From: Streptantibioticus ferralitis
GTDB lineage: Bacteria; Actinomycetota; Actinomycetes; Streptomycetales; Streptomycetaceae
Reading direction: 5' to 3'
Length of the DNA: 64,000 nucleotides
NCBI RefSeq assembly: GCF_029223525.1
Contig: NZ_JARHTQ010000001.1
Span: 496,001-560,000 of the forward strand
The notes beneath the pieces are model-generated. The model was not told the origin of the DNA. It ran no database searches and saw only the letters and a program-made list of their open reading frames with translations. How positions within the stretch are numbered: position 1 is the first letter of the stretch; every line of letters starts with the position of its first letter. The translations under genes and the position numbers were made by a program. Positions 51,423 to 61,373 of this stretch are shown here, one piece after another.

Positions 51423-54410
51423 GTGATACGAGATCATGAACCAACGGCCGGAGAGCCGGGCGAGGAGTCGCAGGAGGCGCTCCGCGCCCCTTCAGGGCTG
51501 CCCACGACCAGGGCGACGGATGGTCGGGCGCAGGCCGGGTCCCCGGCGCCGAAACCGCCGTCAGCCTCGGCCGATGACCCCACTCGCTCCCCTGAGCGAC
51601 CCGGCCTCGACCACGGGGACGGCGACACCATGCCCTCGCGGCCGGACGAGAACAGCCCGCCCCCGCCCGCCGACCGAGCAGACGACGTGGACCAAGCCGA
51701 TCACCCCCCGCAGCCCGAACCCCCCGCAAGCGCCGTCGCCGAGGCCGTCCGGGCCGCCACCGCCGCGCAGCAGCACCCGGTCGGACCGGCGCAGCTACCG
51801 TCCGGCGCGCACCCGATGAGCGGGCCGCCCGCCATCGAGCACGTCGACGAGCTCGCGGGCGACGAACCACTGCTGGCCGCCCGGGTGCACCGCCCGGCGG
51901 ATCTGCTCCGTTTCCTGATGGGCATCCTCGGGGTCGGGATCGTCCTGGCGATCGCCGGTTTCGCGCACGGCACCACGGCCGGTGTGGCCAACGACATCGC
52001 GAACGGCGCCCGGCACGCGCCCTCCATCCTGACCACCATCGCCGGCTTCACCGCGAGCATCGCGGTACTGATCGTGCCCGTCGCGTTCGCCGTGGAACGG
52101 CTGATCAAACGGGACGGGCTGCGGGTCGCCGACGGTGTGCTGGCCGCGGTGCTCGCCCACGGCGTCTCGCTCGCCGGTGATCTTTGGGTCACCGGCTCCG
52201 CGCCCTCCGCCATCCGCGACGCGCTCACCAGGACCGCGCCGAGCGGCGGCATCACCGATCCGGTGCACGGCTATCTGGCACCGGTCATCGCCTATATGAC
52301 CGCGGTGGGTATGGCCCGCCGACCGCGCTGGCGGGTGGCGCTGTGGTTCGTCCTGGTGCTGGACGCCTTCGCGGTCCTGGTCGGCGGCTACACCACACCG
52401 TTCTCGATCATCACCACCGTGCTGATCGGCTGGACGGTCGCCTACGGCACCGTCTACGCGGTCGGCTCGCCCAACGTCCGGCCCACCGGACGGACGCTGC
52501 TGGCCGGTCTGCAGCGGGTGGGCTTCAGCCCGGTCACCGCGCAGCGGCTCGACGACGGCCCGGAGACCGCCGACTCCGAGCGCGGCCGCCGCTACCTGGT
52601 CACCCTGGAGGACGGCCCGCCGTTGGACATCACGGTCGTCGACCGTGAGCAGCAGGCACACGGCTTCTTCTACCGGGTCTGGAGACGGCTCCAGCTACGC
52701 GGTGTCAACGAGGAGCGGCGCAGCCTCCAGTCGCTGCGCCAGGCCCTGGAACAGGAGGCGCTGCTCGCCTACGCGGCGATCTCCGCCGGAGCGCACGCCC
52801 CCAAACTGATCGCCACCTCCGAGCTCGGCCCGGACGCGGTGATGCTGGTCTACGAGCACATCGAAGGCCGCTCCCTGGACAGCCTCACCGACGACGAGAT
52901 CACCGACGAGGTGCTGGACGGCGCGTGGCAGCAGGTCAGGGCGCTGCAGTCGCGCCGCATCTCGCACCGGCGGCTGGTCGGCGAGGCACTGCTGGTGGAT
53001 CGTTCCGGCACGATCTACGTGACCGATCTGCGCAGCGGTGAGATCGCGGCGGGCGACATCGTGCTGCGGATGGACATCGCGCAGCTGCTGACCGCCTTCG
53101 CGCTACGCGTCGGCCCGGAACGGTCCGTCGCCTCGGCGGTGCGGATCCTCGGCCCCGACGCGGTGGCCGACAGCCTGCCGCTGCTGCAGCCGATCGCGCT
53201 CAGCCGCTCCACCCGCGCCACCCTGCGGCAGCTGGCCAAGGAACGGGCGGAGCGTGAGCGGGCGGCCGTGATCGAGGCCACCCGCATCAAGAAAACCGTG
53301 GAACCCGGGCAGCTGTCCGAGGACCGCAAGGTCGCCAAGGCGCAGCGGAAGGCCGAGAAGGAGGCCGAGAAGCGCGCCATGGAAGAGGCGCTGGAGGCGG
53401 CCCGCGAAGAGGACCTGCTGTCGCAGATACGGCAGCAGGTGCTGCAGATCCGGCCGCAGGCCCCCGTGCAACCGGCCCGGCTGGAGCGCTTCAAGGCCCG
53501 TACCCTGGTCAGCTTCATCGCGGGGGCCATCGCCGCGTACTTCCTGCTGTCGCAGTTCGCGCAGCTGAAGTGGAGCGAGCTGATCGGCCACGCCAACTGG
53601 GCCTGGGTGGCGGCCGCGTTGGCACTGTCCGCGACGACGTACATCCCGGCGGCGATGAACCTGCTCGGCTTCGTCCCGGAGAAGGTGCCGTTCGGCCGCA
53701 CGGTTCTGGCGCAGGTGGCGGGGAACTTCGTCAAGCTGGTCGCGCCCGCGGCGGTCGGCGGTGTGGCGCTCAACACCCGGTTCCTGCAACGCAACGGGGT
53801 CCGCCCCGGCCTCGCCGTGGCCAGTGTCGGCGCGTCCCAACTGGCCTCGCTCGGCGGCCACATCATGCTGCTGGCGACCTTCGGCTATCTGACCGGAACC
53901 CAGCGGACACCGTCGCTGTCGACCTCCCGGACGGTGATCGCCGGGCTGCTGACCGCCGCCGTGCTGGTGCTGGTCGTCACGGCGGTACCGCAGCTGCGCA
54001 AGTTCGTCTCCAGCCGGCTGAGGTCGCTGTTCGCCGGTGTCGTGCCGCGCATGCTCGACCTGCTGCAGCGGCCGAAGAAGCTGGCCACCGGCGCGGCCGG
54101 TGTCCTGCTGCTGACGCTGGTGAACGTGGCCTGCCTGGACGCGTCGATCCGCACCTTCGGCGACACCTCGCTGAGCTACGCGAACATCGCGGTGGTCTTC
54201 CTGACCGCCAACGCGGTGGGCTCCGCGATCCCCACTCCGGGCGGTGTCGGCGCCATCGAGACGACCACCTCCACCGCTTTGATCATCTTGGGCATGCCCG
54301 GCGGGCAGGCGCTCTCCGCGGTGCTGCTGTTCCGGCTGGCGACCTTCTGGCTGCCGGTGCTGCCCGGCTGGCTGGCCTTCAACCACCTCACCCGCAAGGG
54401 CCTCCTATAG
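51423..54410 (+). CDS. Membrane protein with a kinase-like middle domain and LPG-synthase-type C-terminus
   Basis: A protein of about 995 residues. The order is: a disordered Pro/Asp/Glu-rich N-terminus to about 150; five or six membrane helices to about 350; a soluble domain with phosphotransferase-like remnants (ALLAYAAISAGAHAPKLI, MLVYEHIEGRSLDSL, ISHRRLVGEALLVD); a charged coiled coil (RKVAKAQRKAEKEAEKRAMEE); and six to eight helices matching the LPG-synthase/flippase domain (VKLVAPAAVGGVALNTRFLQR, AIPTPGGVGAIE). The kinase motif lacks the usual HxDxxxxN. It may move or modify a lipid. Start uncertain: GTG 51423 or ATG 51630. Confidence 0.8.
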   Translation: MIRDHEPTAGEPGEESQEALRAPSGLPTTRATDGRAQAGSPAPKPPSASADDPTRSPERPGLDHGDGDTMPSRPDENSPPPPADRADDVDQADHPPQPEPPASAVAEAVRAATAAQQHPVGPAQLPSGAHPMSGPPAIEHVDELAGDEPLLAARVHRPADLLRFLMGILGVGIVLAIAGFAHGTTAGVANDIANGARHAPSILTTIAGFTASIAVLIVPVAFAVERLIKRDGLRVADGVLAAVLAHGVSLAGDLWVTGSAPSAIRDALTRTAPSGGITDPVHGYLAPVIAYMTAVGMARRPRWRVALWFVLVLDAFAVLVGGYTTPFSIITTVLIGWTVAYGTVYAVGSPNVRPTGRTLLAGLQRVGFSPVTAQRLDDGPETADSERGRRYLVTLEDGPPLDITVVDREQQAHGFFYRVWRRLQLRGVNEERRSLQSLRQALEQEALLAYAAISAGAHAPKLIATSELGPDAVMLVYEHIEGRSLDSLTDDEITDEVLDGAWQQVRALQSRRISHRRLVGEALLVDRSGTIYVTDLRSGEIAAGDIVLRMDIAQLLTAFALRVGPERSVASAVRILGPDAVADSLPLLQPIALSRSTRATLRQLAKERAERERAAVIEATRIKKTVEPGQLSEDRKVAKAQRKAEKEAEKRAMEEALEAAREEDLLSQIRQQVLQIRPQAPVQPARLERFKARTLVSFIAGAIAAYFLLSQFAQLKWSELIGHANWAWVAAALALSATTYIPAAMNLLGFVPEKVPFGRTVLAQVAGNFVKLVAPAAVGGVALNTRFLQRNGVRPGLAVASVGASQLASLGGHIMLLATFGYLTGTQRTPSLSTSRTVIAGLLTAAVLVLVVTAVPQLRKFVSSRLRSLFAGVVPRMLDLLQRPKKLATGAAGVLLLTLVNVACLDASIRTFGDTSLSYANIAVVFLTANAVGSAIPTPGGVGAIETTTSTALIILGMPGGQALSAVLLFRLATFWLPVLPGWLAFNHLTRKGLL

Positions 54411-54428
54411 AGCTTCCTACGACAGGTG

Positions 54429-54472
54429 TCGCATCTGCCGGTCCCATCGCCCGAAGTTTGTTGCAGATGCGA
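54429..54472. repeat. Spaced 10-bp inverted repeat upstream of modA
   Basis: TCGCATCTGC (54429-54438) and GCAGATGCGA (54463-54472) are perfect reverse complements, 24 bases apart. Each arm shows the same CGCAT(A/C)TGC core as the palindrome at 54492-54503. Confidence 0.6.
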
Positions 54473-54491
54473 GTGCCCCGGATCTAACGTG

Positions 54492-54503
54492 CCGCATATG
54501 CGG
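54492..54503. promoter_or_regulatory. Perfect 12-bp palindrome CCGCATATGCGG upstream of modA
   Basis: It is the third copy of a CGCAT(A/C)TGC core within 75 bases and lies about 190 bases before modA. It could be an operator for a molybdate-responsive regulator; that is inference from position. Confidence 0.45.
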
Positions 54504-54519
54504 TCCCACATCATCAGTC

Positions 54520-54669
54520 AGGCAGCCCGGTCGCACCGCGATCCAGGCGGGGTCGCACCGCCTCGTCTCCCTCCTCACCCATGAGGCCGCCGAGGAGTCG
54601 GGCTTCGAAGTCGGCATGGAAGCCGTGGCCCGAGTGAAGTCCACCAACGCCCATATCGACCGCACTTGA
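54520..54669 (+). pseudogene. C-terminal remnant of a TOBE/Mop-domain molybdate regulator
   Basis: The frame ending at TGA 54669 reads [21 protein letters not shown], then [21 protein letters not shown]. It is the end of a molybdopterin-binding (TOBE) domain as found in small HTH-TOBE regulators beside modA genes. The N-terminal helix-turn-helix and any start codon are missing. It ends 23 bases before modA. Confidence 0.6.
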
Positions 54670-54692
54670 TGTGCAGCCCCCGGAGTGGTCCC

Positions 54693-55484
54693 ATGCCTCA
54701 GACCTTCGCTCGTCGCGTCGCCCTGCCAGCGGTCGCCGCCGCACTGCTGCTGCCGCTGGCCGCCTGCGGCGGCAGCAAGTCCAGCGCCAGCTCCCCCAGC
54801 GGCAGCGGCGGCGGCGCCAAGACCACCCTCACCGTCCTCGCCGCCGCCTCCCTCACCGATGTTTTCAAGGCCGAGGGCGCGGCGTACGAGAAGTCCCACC
54901 CCGGCACCACCGTCAAGTTCTCCTTCGCCGGGTCCCAGGACCTCGCCGCGCAGGTCAGCCAGGGTGCTCCGGCCGACGCGCTGGTCACCGCCGACACCAA
55001 GACCATGGACGGGCTCAAGAAGGACACCGGCACCCCGACGGTCATCGCCAAGAACCGGCTCACCATCGCGACCGCGCCCGGCAACCCCAAGAAGATCCAG
55101 GGCCTGAGCGACCTGTCGAACTCCAACCTCAAGGTGGTGCTCGCCGCCAAGCAGGTCCCGGTGGGCAACTACGGTGCCAAGGTCCTGGCCGCCCAGCACG
55201 TCAACGTCAAGCCGGTCTCCGAGGAGGCCAGCGTCCGCGCGGTACTGAGCAAGGTCGAACTCGGCGAGGCCGATGCGGGCATCGTCTACCTCACCGACGC
55301 GGAGTCCGCCAAGGGCAAGGTCGGCACCGTCACCATCCCGGACGCGCAGAACGCCGTCGCCTCCTACCCGGCCGCCACCCTCAACGGCTCCAAGAACGCC
55401 GGCGCTGCGGCCGACTTCGTCAAGTGGCTGAGTTCCGCGCAGGCCCAGGCGCTCCTGCACTCCGCGGGCTTCCAGCAGCCATGA
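54693..55484 (+). CDS. modA: Molybdate ABC transporter substrate-binding lipoprotein
   Basis: A 263-residue protein with a signal peptide ending in the lipobox LAAC, so it is anchored outside the membrane. The mature part starts with [15 protein letters not shown], the family's first oxyanion-binding loop, followed by [18 protein letters not shown] and [10 protein letters not shown]. It binds molybdate or tungstate. Start ATG 54693 with GGAG upstream. Its stop overlaps the start of the fused permease/ATPase gene as ATGA. Confidence 0.93.
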   Translation: MPQTFARRVALPAVAAALLLPLAACGGSKSSASSPSGSGGGAKTTLTVLAAASLTDVFKAEGAAYEKSHPGTTVKFSFAGSQDLAAQVSQGAPADALVTADTKTMDGLKKDTGTPTVIAKNRLTIATAPGNPKKIQGLSDLSNSNLKVVLAAKQVPVGNYGAKVLAAQHVNVKPVSEEASVRAVLSKVELGEADAGIVYLTDAESAKGKVGTVTIPDAQNAVASYPAATLNGSKNAGAAADFVKWLSSAQAQALLHSAGFQQP

Positions 55485-57445
55485 CCGGCCACCGGCCAGC
55501 GCGGCGCCTGCCCAGGCGGGCCCCGCTCGCCCTCGCCCTCCCCGCGATGGCCGCGGTCGCCTTCCTGGCGCTGCCGCTGGCCGGTGTGCTTGCCCATGCT
55601 CCCTGGTCAGGCCTGTCGTCCCGGCTGACGGCCCCCGATGTCACCCAGGCGCTGGGCCTGTCCCTCACCGTCTCCTTCTGGGCGCTGGCGCTCGCGGTGG
55701 TCGTGGGCGTACCGCTCGCCTGGGTGCTGGCCCGGGTCGACTTTCCGGGCAAGACGCTGGTACGCGCCCTGGTGATGCTGCCCATGGTGCTGCCGCCGAC
55801 GGTCGGCGGTGTCGCCCTGCTGCTCGGCTTCGGCCGAAGGGGGCTGCTGGGGCCGGTACTTGAGAACTGGTTCGGGGTGACCCTGCCGTTCTCCACTCCG
55901 GGCGCGGTGGTCGCGGCGGCGTTCGTGGCGATGCCGTTCCTGGTCATCAGCCTGGAGGGCACGCTGACCGCCCTCCACCCGCGTTACGAGGAGACGGCCG
56001 CTTCGCTGGGGGCGCGCCCGCTGCGCGCCTTCTTCACCGTGACGCTCCCCATGACGGCCCCCGGCCTGGTCGCCGCCGCCGCACTGTGCTGGGCGCGCGC
56101 ACTGGGCGAGTTCGGGGCGACGATCACCTTCGCGGGCAACCTCCCGGGAGTCACCCAGACCCTCCCCCTCCAGGTCTACCTGATGCTCCAGGACGACCCG
56201 GAGGGCGCGACGGCGGTGTCGCTCCTGCTGCTCGCGGTGGCGATGGCGGTACTGATCGCGCTGCGGGGCAACTGGACGGGCGCCAAGCCCGGCACGGGGG
56301 TGGTCCACACCGAGCCCGCAGGCGAAGTCGCCCGGGAGGAAGACGGATCCGGAACGCTCGGCGACCCGTCGGCCGGGCGCCCCGCGGCCCCGGAGGAGAA
56401 CTGGCCGCTCACCGCCGAGGTGACGGGCTTCACCCGGCTCGCCCTCGCCGCGGAGCCCGGCACCACGATCGCGGTGGTCGGCCCGAACGGCGCGGGCAAG
56501 ACCACCCTGCTCCGCGCGCTGCTCGGACTGACGCCACTCGCCACCGCCGACCGGCTGTCCCTCGGCGGCAAGGACGTCGCCGCGCAGGCGCCGCACAAAC
56601 GCCATGTGGCCTGGGTCCCGCAGGACGGCGCGCTCTTCCCGCACCTCACCGCCCTGGGCAACACCGCCTACGGCCTACGGGCCCAGGGCGTGCCCCGCCG
56701 CGCCGCCCGCGCCGAGGCGCAGGCCTGGCTGGACCGGCTGGCGGTGGGCGATCTGGCGTCCCGCAAACCGGGGCGGCTCAGTGGCGGCCAGGCCCAACGC
56801 GTCGCGCTCGCCCGCGCGTTGGCCGCCCGTCCGCGCCTGCTGCTGCTCGACGAACCGCTGGCCGCGCTCGACCAGTCGACGCGCGCCCATGTACGGCACA
56901 CCCTGCGCAAGCATCTGGCCGGCTTCCCCGGTGTCTGCCTGATCGTCACGCACGACCCGGTCGAGGCGGTCTCGCTCGCCGATCAGGTGCTCGTACTGGA
57001 GGGCGGACGCCCGGTCCAGTACGCACCGCCCGCGGAGGTGTCCCGGCATCCGCGCTCGCCGTGGGTGGCCCGGATGCTCGGGCGGAACGCCTGGCCGGGC
57101 AAGGCCAGCGGCTCGGTGCTCGAACTCCCGGGCGGCGCACGCCTGATGGCGGCCGAGCCGCTACCCGGCGGCGACGGCGCCCCCGCCGACGCACTGGCCG
57201 TCGCCGGGCCGGAGGCCGTATCGCTGCACCGCGCCCGCCCGGCGGGTAGCCCGCGCAACGTCTGGCGCGGCCAGGTACGCGAACTGACCGCGCTCGGCGC
57301 GCGGATCCGCGTCCTGGTCACGGCGGACGGCCTGGACGTGATCTCGGAGATCACCACCGCCGCGGCGGCCGAACTCGCCCTGACCGAGGGCGAGGAGATC
57401 TGGGTCAGCGTCAAGGCCGCGGAGATCACGCTGACCGCGCTCTAG
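55481..57445 (+). CDS. modBC: Fused molybdate ABC transporter permease and ATPase (ModB-ModC)
   Basis: A 654-residue single frame. Residues 1 to about 260 are a ModB permease with five or six helices and the EAA-type loop ([21 protein letters not shown]). A linker leads to a ModC ATPase from about 310: Walker [12 protein letters not shown], signature [15 protein letters not shown], Walker [13 protein letters not shown], and the switch His in IVTHDP. The C-terminus has a TOBE domain ([18 protein letters not shown]). In most bacteria ModB and ModC are separate proteins. It overlaps modA by four bases. Confidence 0.93.
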   Translation: MTGHRPARRLPRRAPLALALPAMAAVAFLALPLAGVLAHAPWSGLSSRLTAPDVTQALGLSLTVSFWALALAVVVGVPLAWVLARVDFPGKTLVRALVMLPMVLPPTVGGVALLLGFGRRGLLGPVLENWFGVTLPFSTPGAVVAAAFVAMPFLVISLEGTLTALHPRYEETAASLGARPLRAFFTVTLPMTAPGLVAAAALCWARALGEFGATITFAGNLPGVTQTLPLQVYLMLQDDPEGATAVSLLLLAVAMAVLIALRGNWTGAKPGTGVVHTEPAGEVAREEDGSGTLGDPSAGRPAAPEENWPLTAEVTGFTRLALAAEPGTTIAVVGPNGAGKTTLLRALLGLTPLATADRLSLGGKDVAAQAPHKRHVAWVPQDGALFPHLTALGNTAYGLRAQGVPRRAARAEAQAWLDRLAVGDLASRKPGRLSGGQAQRVALARALAARPRLLLLDEPLAALDQSTRAHVRHTLRKHLAGFPGVCLIVTHDPVEAVSLADQVLVLEGGRPVQYAPPAEVSRHPRSPWVARMLGRNAWPGKASGSVLELPGGARLMAAEPLPGGDGAPADALAVAGPEAVSLHRARPAGSPRNVWRGQVRELTALGARIRVLVTADGLDVISEITTAAAAELALTEGEEIWVSVKAAEITLTAL

Positions 57446-57607
57446 CGCCGCCCCCCGACTGACTGACCTCTGTCAAAATTTGGGTCAAGTTACGACTCCC
57501 CGCTCCCCCACACCGCGCCTCCCGTGATCGGGTCTGCGGCAACGACACCACCAGTGGTGGTGACAGCCGCCATGGCGTCCTTCCAACGCCCGTTCGGGGA
57601 GGTTTTG

Positions 57608-60229
57608 TTGAGAGCAGCAACCCGCCCAAACCGCACGAGACGATGGCTCATGGTCTGCGCCGTGACCGCCGGCGCGGCGCTCATCGGCGTACCGGCCGGA
57701 GCAGCCACCGGCCACGGCAAGGCACCCGATCCCTACGGCAATCCGCACCGCAACCACGCCATCACCCCGTTCGACGACGGAGGCGGCGAGGCCGATGCGA
57801 TAGCCGAGGGCGCCGCCCAGTACGCCGAGGCCCGCACCTCACCCGGCACCCTGGCCCCCGGCGCCTACGGCTCAGCCTGGAACGCACTGAACAAACTGCC
57901 CAGCACCGGCGGACGTTGGCGGCACGTCACCGGTCTCACCTACAACTCCGACGACCCCCGCTACCGGGACACCGACTCCAACTCCAGTGGCGGCTCGGGC
58001 AACGTCACCGGCCGCACCGCCGCCCTCGCCGCCGACAACGACGGCTATGTCTACGGGGGCAGCGCCGGGGGCGGCGTCTGGCGGTCGCGTACCGGCGGGG
58101 GCCGCTGGCAGCCGATCAGCGACGCGCTGCCGTCGCAGTCCACGGGTGCGCTGGCGCTCGACCACGGCCATCTGTGGCTGGGCACCGGCGAGGCGTCCAC
58201 CAGCTCCGACGCGTTCCTGGGCAGCGGTGTCTACGTGCTGCGCGACCCCCGGCACGGTGCGTTCAGCGCCCGGGACCGGGTCGGCGGCGCCGAGTTGGAC
58301 AGCACCACCGTGCACGAACTGCGCTTCGGCGGCGGCAGGGTGTGGGCGGCCACCAGCCACGGCGTGTGGTCGCACTCCTCTACCGATCTGCGCGGGCCGT
58401 GGAAGCTGGAGTTCGCACCGAACCCCGCCTATCTCCCCGGCGGTGCGCAGGCGAGCGACCGCCACGCCCCGTACAAGAACATCACGACCGACATCGCGAT
58501 CGACCCCAAGAACCCCACCAAGGTCCTGCTGGCCGTCGGCTGGCGCAGCGGCGACACCTACAACGGCTTCTACGCCAAGGACGCCGACGGCTCCTGGCAG
58601 CGGGTCAGCGCGCTCGGCGATCTGCCCACCGGCAGCGACCAGGTGGGCTCGGTCACGTTCGCCAGGGCCGCCGACGGATCCCGCTACTACGCGATCGACG
58701 AGTCTCCGGCGCAGCTGGGCGGGGGCGATCCGAACAGCTCACTGGCGGGGATCTTCGTCTCCCCGTCCGGGTCCCCGTTCGGCCCGTGGACGAAGGTGAC
58801 GGACTACAAGACGCTGAGCGGTTCCGGATCCGCGCTGACGGCGGCCAAGGACATGGTCGGCATCCAGGCCTGGTACAACCAGTTCCTGCAGGTCGACCCC
58901 AATGACCCCAACCATGTCTACGCCGGGCTCGAGGAGGTCTTCGAGTCCAAGGACGGCGGCACGAAGTGGTCGGCGGTCGGCCCGTACTGGAACTTCAACT
59001 TCCGTTGCTGGAACATCGATCCGGCCAAGCAGACCGGTGACTGCCACCAGACCACGCACTCCGACCAGCACGCGGTGGCGGTCGGCGGCTACCACGGCCA
59101 CAGCTACCTCTACGCGGGCAACGACGGCGGTATCTACCGTCGACCACTGAACGGCAGCGAGGACGCCTCCGGCCACGCCACGGACTGGACCTCGCTCAAC
59201 GACGGCACCATCGACACCCTCCAGTACTACTCGGTGGGGGTGGGCACGGACCACGACTTCGGCGGCGTCTCGGTCACCGGCGGCCTGCAGGACAACGGCC
59301 AGTCGGAGCTGCGCGGAAAAGACACCGTGATGGGCTCCAACTTCGGCGGTGACGGCGGCGACACGCTCACCGATCCGGCCAACGGCTGCAACATCGCCCA
59401 GGAGTACGTCTACCTGGCGGTCAACGTCACCCAGAACTGCGCGGTGAACAACGGCGCCTGGCAGAACGATCCGTCAAAAGCCACCTCGTACGCGGTCGCG
59501 CCACCGGACAACGCCACCAGCGAGGCCCGCTTCATCGCTCCGCTCACCACCGACGTGCAGAACGGCAACACCTGGGTCGCGGGCGGCCGTCACATCTGGG
59601 TGCAGACCCACGGCTACGCCATCCGTGACCCGAAGGAGTGGACCAGCGCCTTCGACCTCGGCCCGGGCCACACCGCGACGGCCGTCGCCGCCGAGGGCGG
59701 CAAGGTGTACGCGGCCTGGTGCGGGCCGTGTGACAGCGTGGGCTTCACCCGCGGCATCGCCGTGGGCAACGCGGACGGCACCGGCTGGCACCAGCTGAAC
59801 CTGCCGGCGACCGGCGCCCAGGGCACGGTGCCCAACCGCTATCTGGCGGGCTTCGCCCTCGACCCGGCCAACGCCGACCACGTCTACCTCGCGGTCAACG
59901 GCTTCTCCCGGCACTGGACTTCGGGGGCCGGCGCGGGTCTCGGGCACCTCTACGAGTCCAAGGACGGCGGTGTGACCTGGTCGGACATCTCGGCGGACCT
60001 GCCGGACGTACCGGCCGACTCGGTGCTCGCCCTGCCGAGCGGCGGCCTCGTCGCCGCCACCGACCTGGGCGTCCTGTACCGGGCACCGCACGCCACGAAC
60101 TGGAAGCGGGTCGGCCGGCTCCCGGCCGTCGCGGTGCTCCAGGTCAAGCTCGGCCCCGACGGTCGCCTGTACGCGGCCACCCACGGGCGCGGCATCTGGT
60201 CGATCAGCCCGCGGGACTGCGACCAGTGA
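57608..60229 (+). CDS. Large secreted beta-propeller protein (sialidase/VPS10-like repeats)
   Basis: A protein of about 873 residues with an Arg-rich signal peptide (NRTRRWLMVCAVTAGAAL) ending near AGAATG. The rest is made of propeller blades with BNR/Asp-box type turns such as SKDGGTKWSAV, SKDGGVTWSDIS and AATSHGVWSHSS, as in sialidase or VPS10-type folds. No sialidase catalytic set was found. Start TTG 57608 is chosen because GGGGAGG lies just upstream; TTG 57605 and ATG 57572 are alternatives. The substrate is unknown. Confidence 0.82.
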   Translation: MRAATRPNRTRRWLMVCAVTAGAALIGVPAGAATGHGKAPDPYGNPHRNHAITPFDDGGGEADAIAEGAAQYAEARTSPGTLAPGAYGSAWNALNKLPSTGGRWRHVTGLTYNSDDPRYRDTDSNSSGGSGNVTGRTAALAADNDGYVYGGSAGGGVWRSRTGGGRWQPISDALPSQSTGALALDHGHLWLGTGEASTSSDAFLGSGVYVLRDPRHGAFSARDRVGGAELDSTTVHELRFGGGRVWAATSHGVWSHSSTDLRGPWKLEFAPNPAYLPGGAQASDRHAPYKNITTDIAIDPKNPTKVLLAVGWRSGDTYNGFYAKDADGSWQRVSALGDLPTGSDQVGSVTFARAADGSRYYAIDESPAQLGGGDPNSSLAGIFVSPSGSPFGPWTKVTDYKTLSGSGSALTAAKDMVGIQAWYNQFLQVDPNDPNHVYAGLEEVFESKDGGTKWSAVGPYWNFNFRCWNIDPAKQTGDCHQTTHSDQHAVAVGGYHGHSYLYAGNDGGIYRRPLNGSEDASGHATDWTSLNDGTIDTLQYYSVGVGTDHDFGGVSVTGGLQDNGQSELRGKDTVMGSNFGGDGGDTLTDPANGCNIAQEYVYLAVNVTQNCAVNNGAWQNDPSKATSYAVAPPDNATSEARFIAPLTTDVQNGNTWVAGGRHIWVQTHGYAIRDPKEWTSAFDLGPGHTATAVAAEGGKVYAAWCGPCDSVGFTRGIAVGNADGTGWHQLNLPATGAQGTVPNRYLAGFALDPANADHVYLAVNGFSRHWTSGAGAGLGHLYESKDGGVTWSDISADLPDVPADSVLALPSGGLVAATDLGVLYRAPHATNWKRVGRLPAVAVLQVKLGPDGRLYAATHGRGIWSISPRDCDQ

Positions 60230-60380
60230 CATCGTGTCGGCGGGTAGCGTGCATTCCGCTGCCCGCCGACCATGACATTTGTCCCGTCCAAAGATGGAGC
60301 GGCGACACTGCCGCCGACACCACCGCATTCGCGAATCTGGGACCACGATCCCGAGCCCTTACGACGCGAAGGCGGCAGAG

Positions 60381-61091
60381 ATGACCGAGACCACCACCAG
60401 CTACTCCCCCCGCCAGGAGCTGGTCAACACCTTCAGGCCGATCGTCCTTGACGTGGCGCTGCCGCTCGGCACGTACTACCTGCTGCACGACGCCTTCGGA
60501 GTCGGCCTGGTGCTGTCGTTCGCCCTGAGCAGCATTCCTCCGGCCATCCGCACGGTGTACGGACTGCTGCGGAACCGCTCGCTCAACGGCGTGGCCGCAC
60601 TGATACTCGTGGTGAACGCGGTCAGCATCGGATTGAGCTTCATCAGCGGCAATCCCCGGATCATGGTGGCGAAGGACTCCGGGACGAGCAGCGTCTTCGC
60701 GATCGCCCTCATCGCCTCCGCCTTCGCGGGCAAGCCGCTGCTGTCCGCCGGGATACGGCCCTGGCTGGTCAAGGGCAACCCGGCGCGGGCCGCCGCCGCG
60801 GACCGGCTCGCTGCTTCGTCGGCACGCTTCCGGCGGCTGGAGCGGACCTTCACCCTCATATGGGGGGCGATGCTGCTCGCCGAATGCGTGGCGCGGGTGA
60901 TCGGCGCCTTCACTCTGCCGGTGTCGACCATGATCTGGCTCTCGAACGTGCTGCTGATCGCCGCGATCGTGCTGGCATGCCTGGTCGCCGGGGCCGTCGC
61001 GGCCGATCCGATGGAGAAGATGGTCGACGCGGAGCTGGCGTCCACCACCGAGCAGACCCCCGAACCCGCCCCCACCCACCAGGCCGCCTGA
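60381..61091 (+). CDS. VC0807-family membrane protein
   Basis: A 236-residue integral membrane protein of the VC0807 type: about six helices, with PIVLDVALPLGTYYLLHDAFGVG, LSSIPPAIRTVYGLLRNRSLNGVA and FIWGAMLL-type segments. The function is not established; proteins of this kind are sometimes regulator-linked in actinobacteria. Start ATG 60381 follows GGCGGCAGAG. It has no close partner, and about 150 gene-free bases precede it. Confidence 0.8.
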   Translation: MTETTTSYSPRQELVNTFRPIVLDVALPLGTYYLLHDAFGVGLVLSFALSSIPPAIRTVYGLLRNRSLNGVAALILVVNAVSIGLSFISGNPRIMVAKDSGTSSVFAIALIASAFAGKPLLSAGIRPWLVKGNPARAAAADRLAASSARFRRLERTFTLIWGAMLLAECVARVIGAFTLPVSTMIWLSNVLLIAAIVLACLVAGAVAADPMEKMVDAELASTTEQTPEPAPTHQAA

Positions 61092-61263
61092 TCGGCTACG
61101 GCGCGGGCCACCGCCGAATCCTGGCCGTCCCCGCCTCCAGATCTATCCCGGCCCGTCGAGGCGCCCCATCGTGCAACGGGAACCAACAACCCGCCAACCA
61201 TCCCCATACACCGCCAACGCCCCACATCAGCAGGCGAGTTCCCCCGGGGGCCAGAGGGCACAG

Positions 61264-61306
61264 CCCCAAGCGGGGCCCGGGGCAACCCCAAGCGGGGCCC
61301 GGGGCA
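61264..61306. repeat. Two direct 21-bp GC-rich repeats
   Basis: CCCCAAGCGGGGCCCGGGGCA occurs at 61264 and again at 61286, 22 bases apart, in the interval between the VC0807-type gene and moeZ. Each copy can fold into a CCCC-GGGG hairpin. Confidence 0.8.
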
Positions 61307-61322
61307 CAGCCCAGAAAAGGGG

Positions 61323-61347
61323 GCCCGGGGGCCTGAGACCCCCGGGC
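61323..61347 (-). terminator. Terminator of moeZ
   Basis: A 9-bp perfect stem (GCCCGGGGG / CCCCCGGGC) with a 7-base loop. On the minus strand it is followed by CCCCCTTTTCT, a real T-run for this genome. It lies 26 bases after the moeZ stop. Confidence 0.8.
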
Positions 61348-61373
61348 TTGTCAGCGTGCCAACGGACCGTACG

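Noticed and set aside
54417..55460. Minus-strand frame across the modA region
   Set aside because: modA has a lipobox and family motifs on the plus strand; the antisense frame has no recognisable domain.
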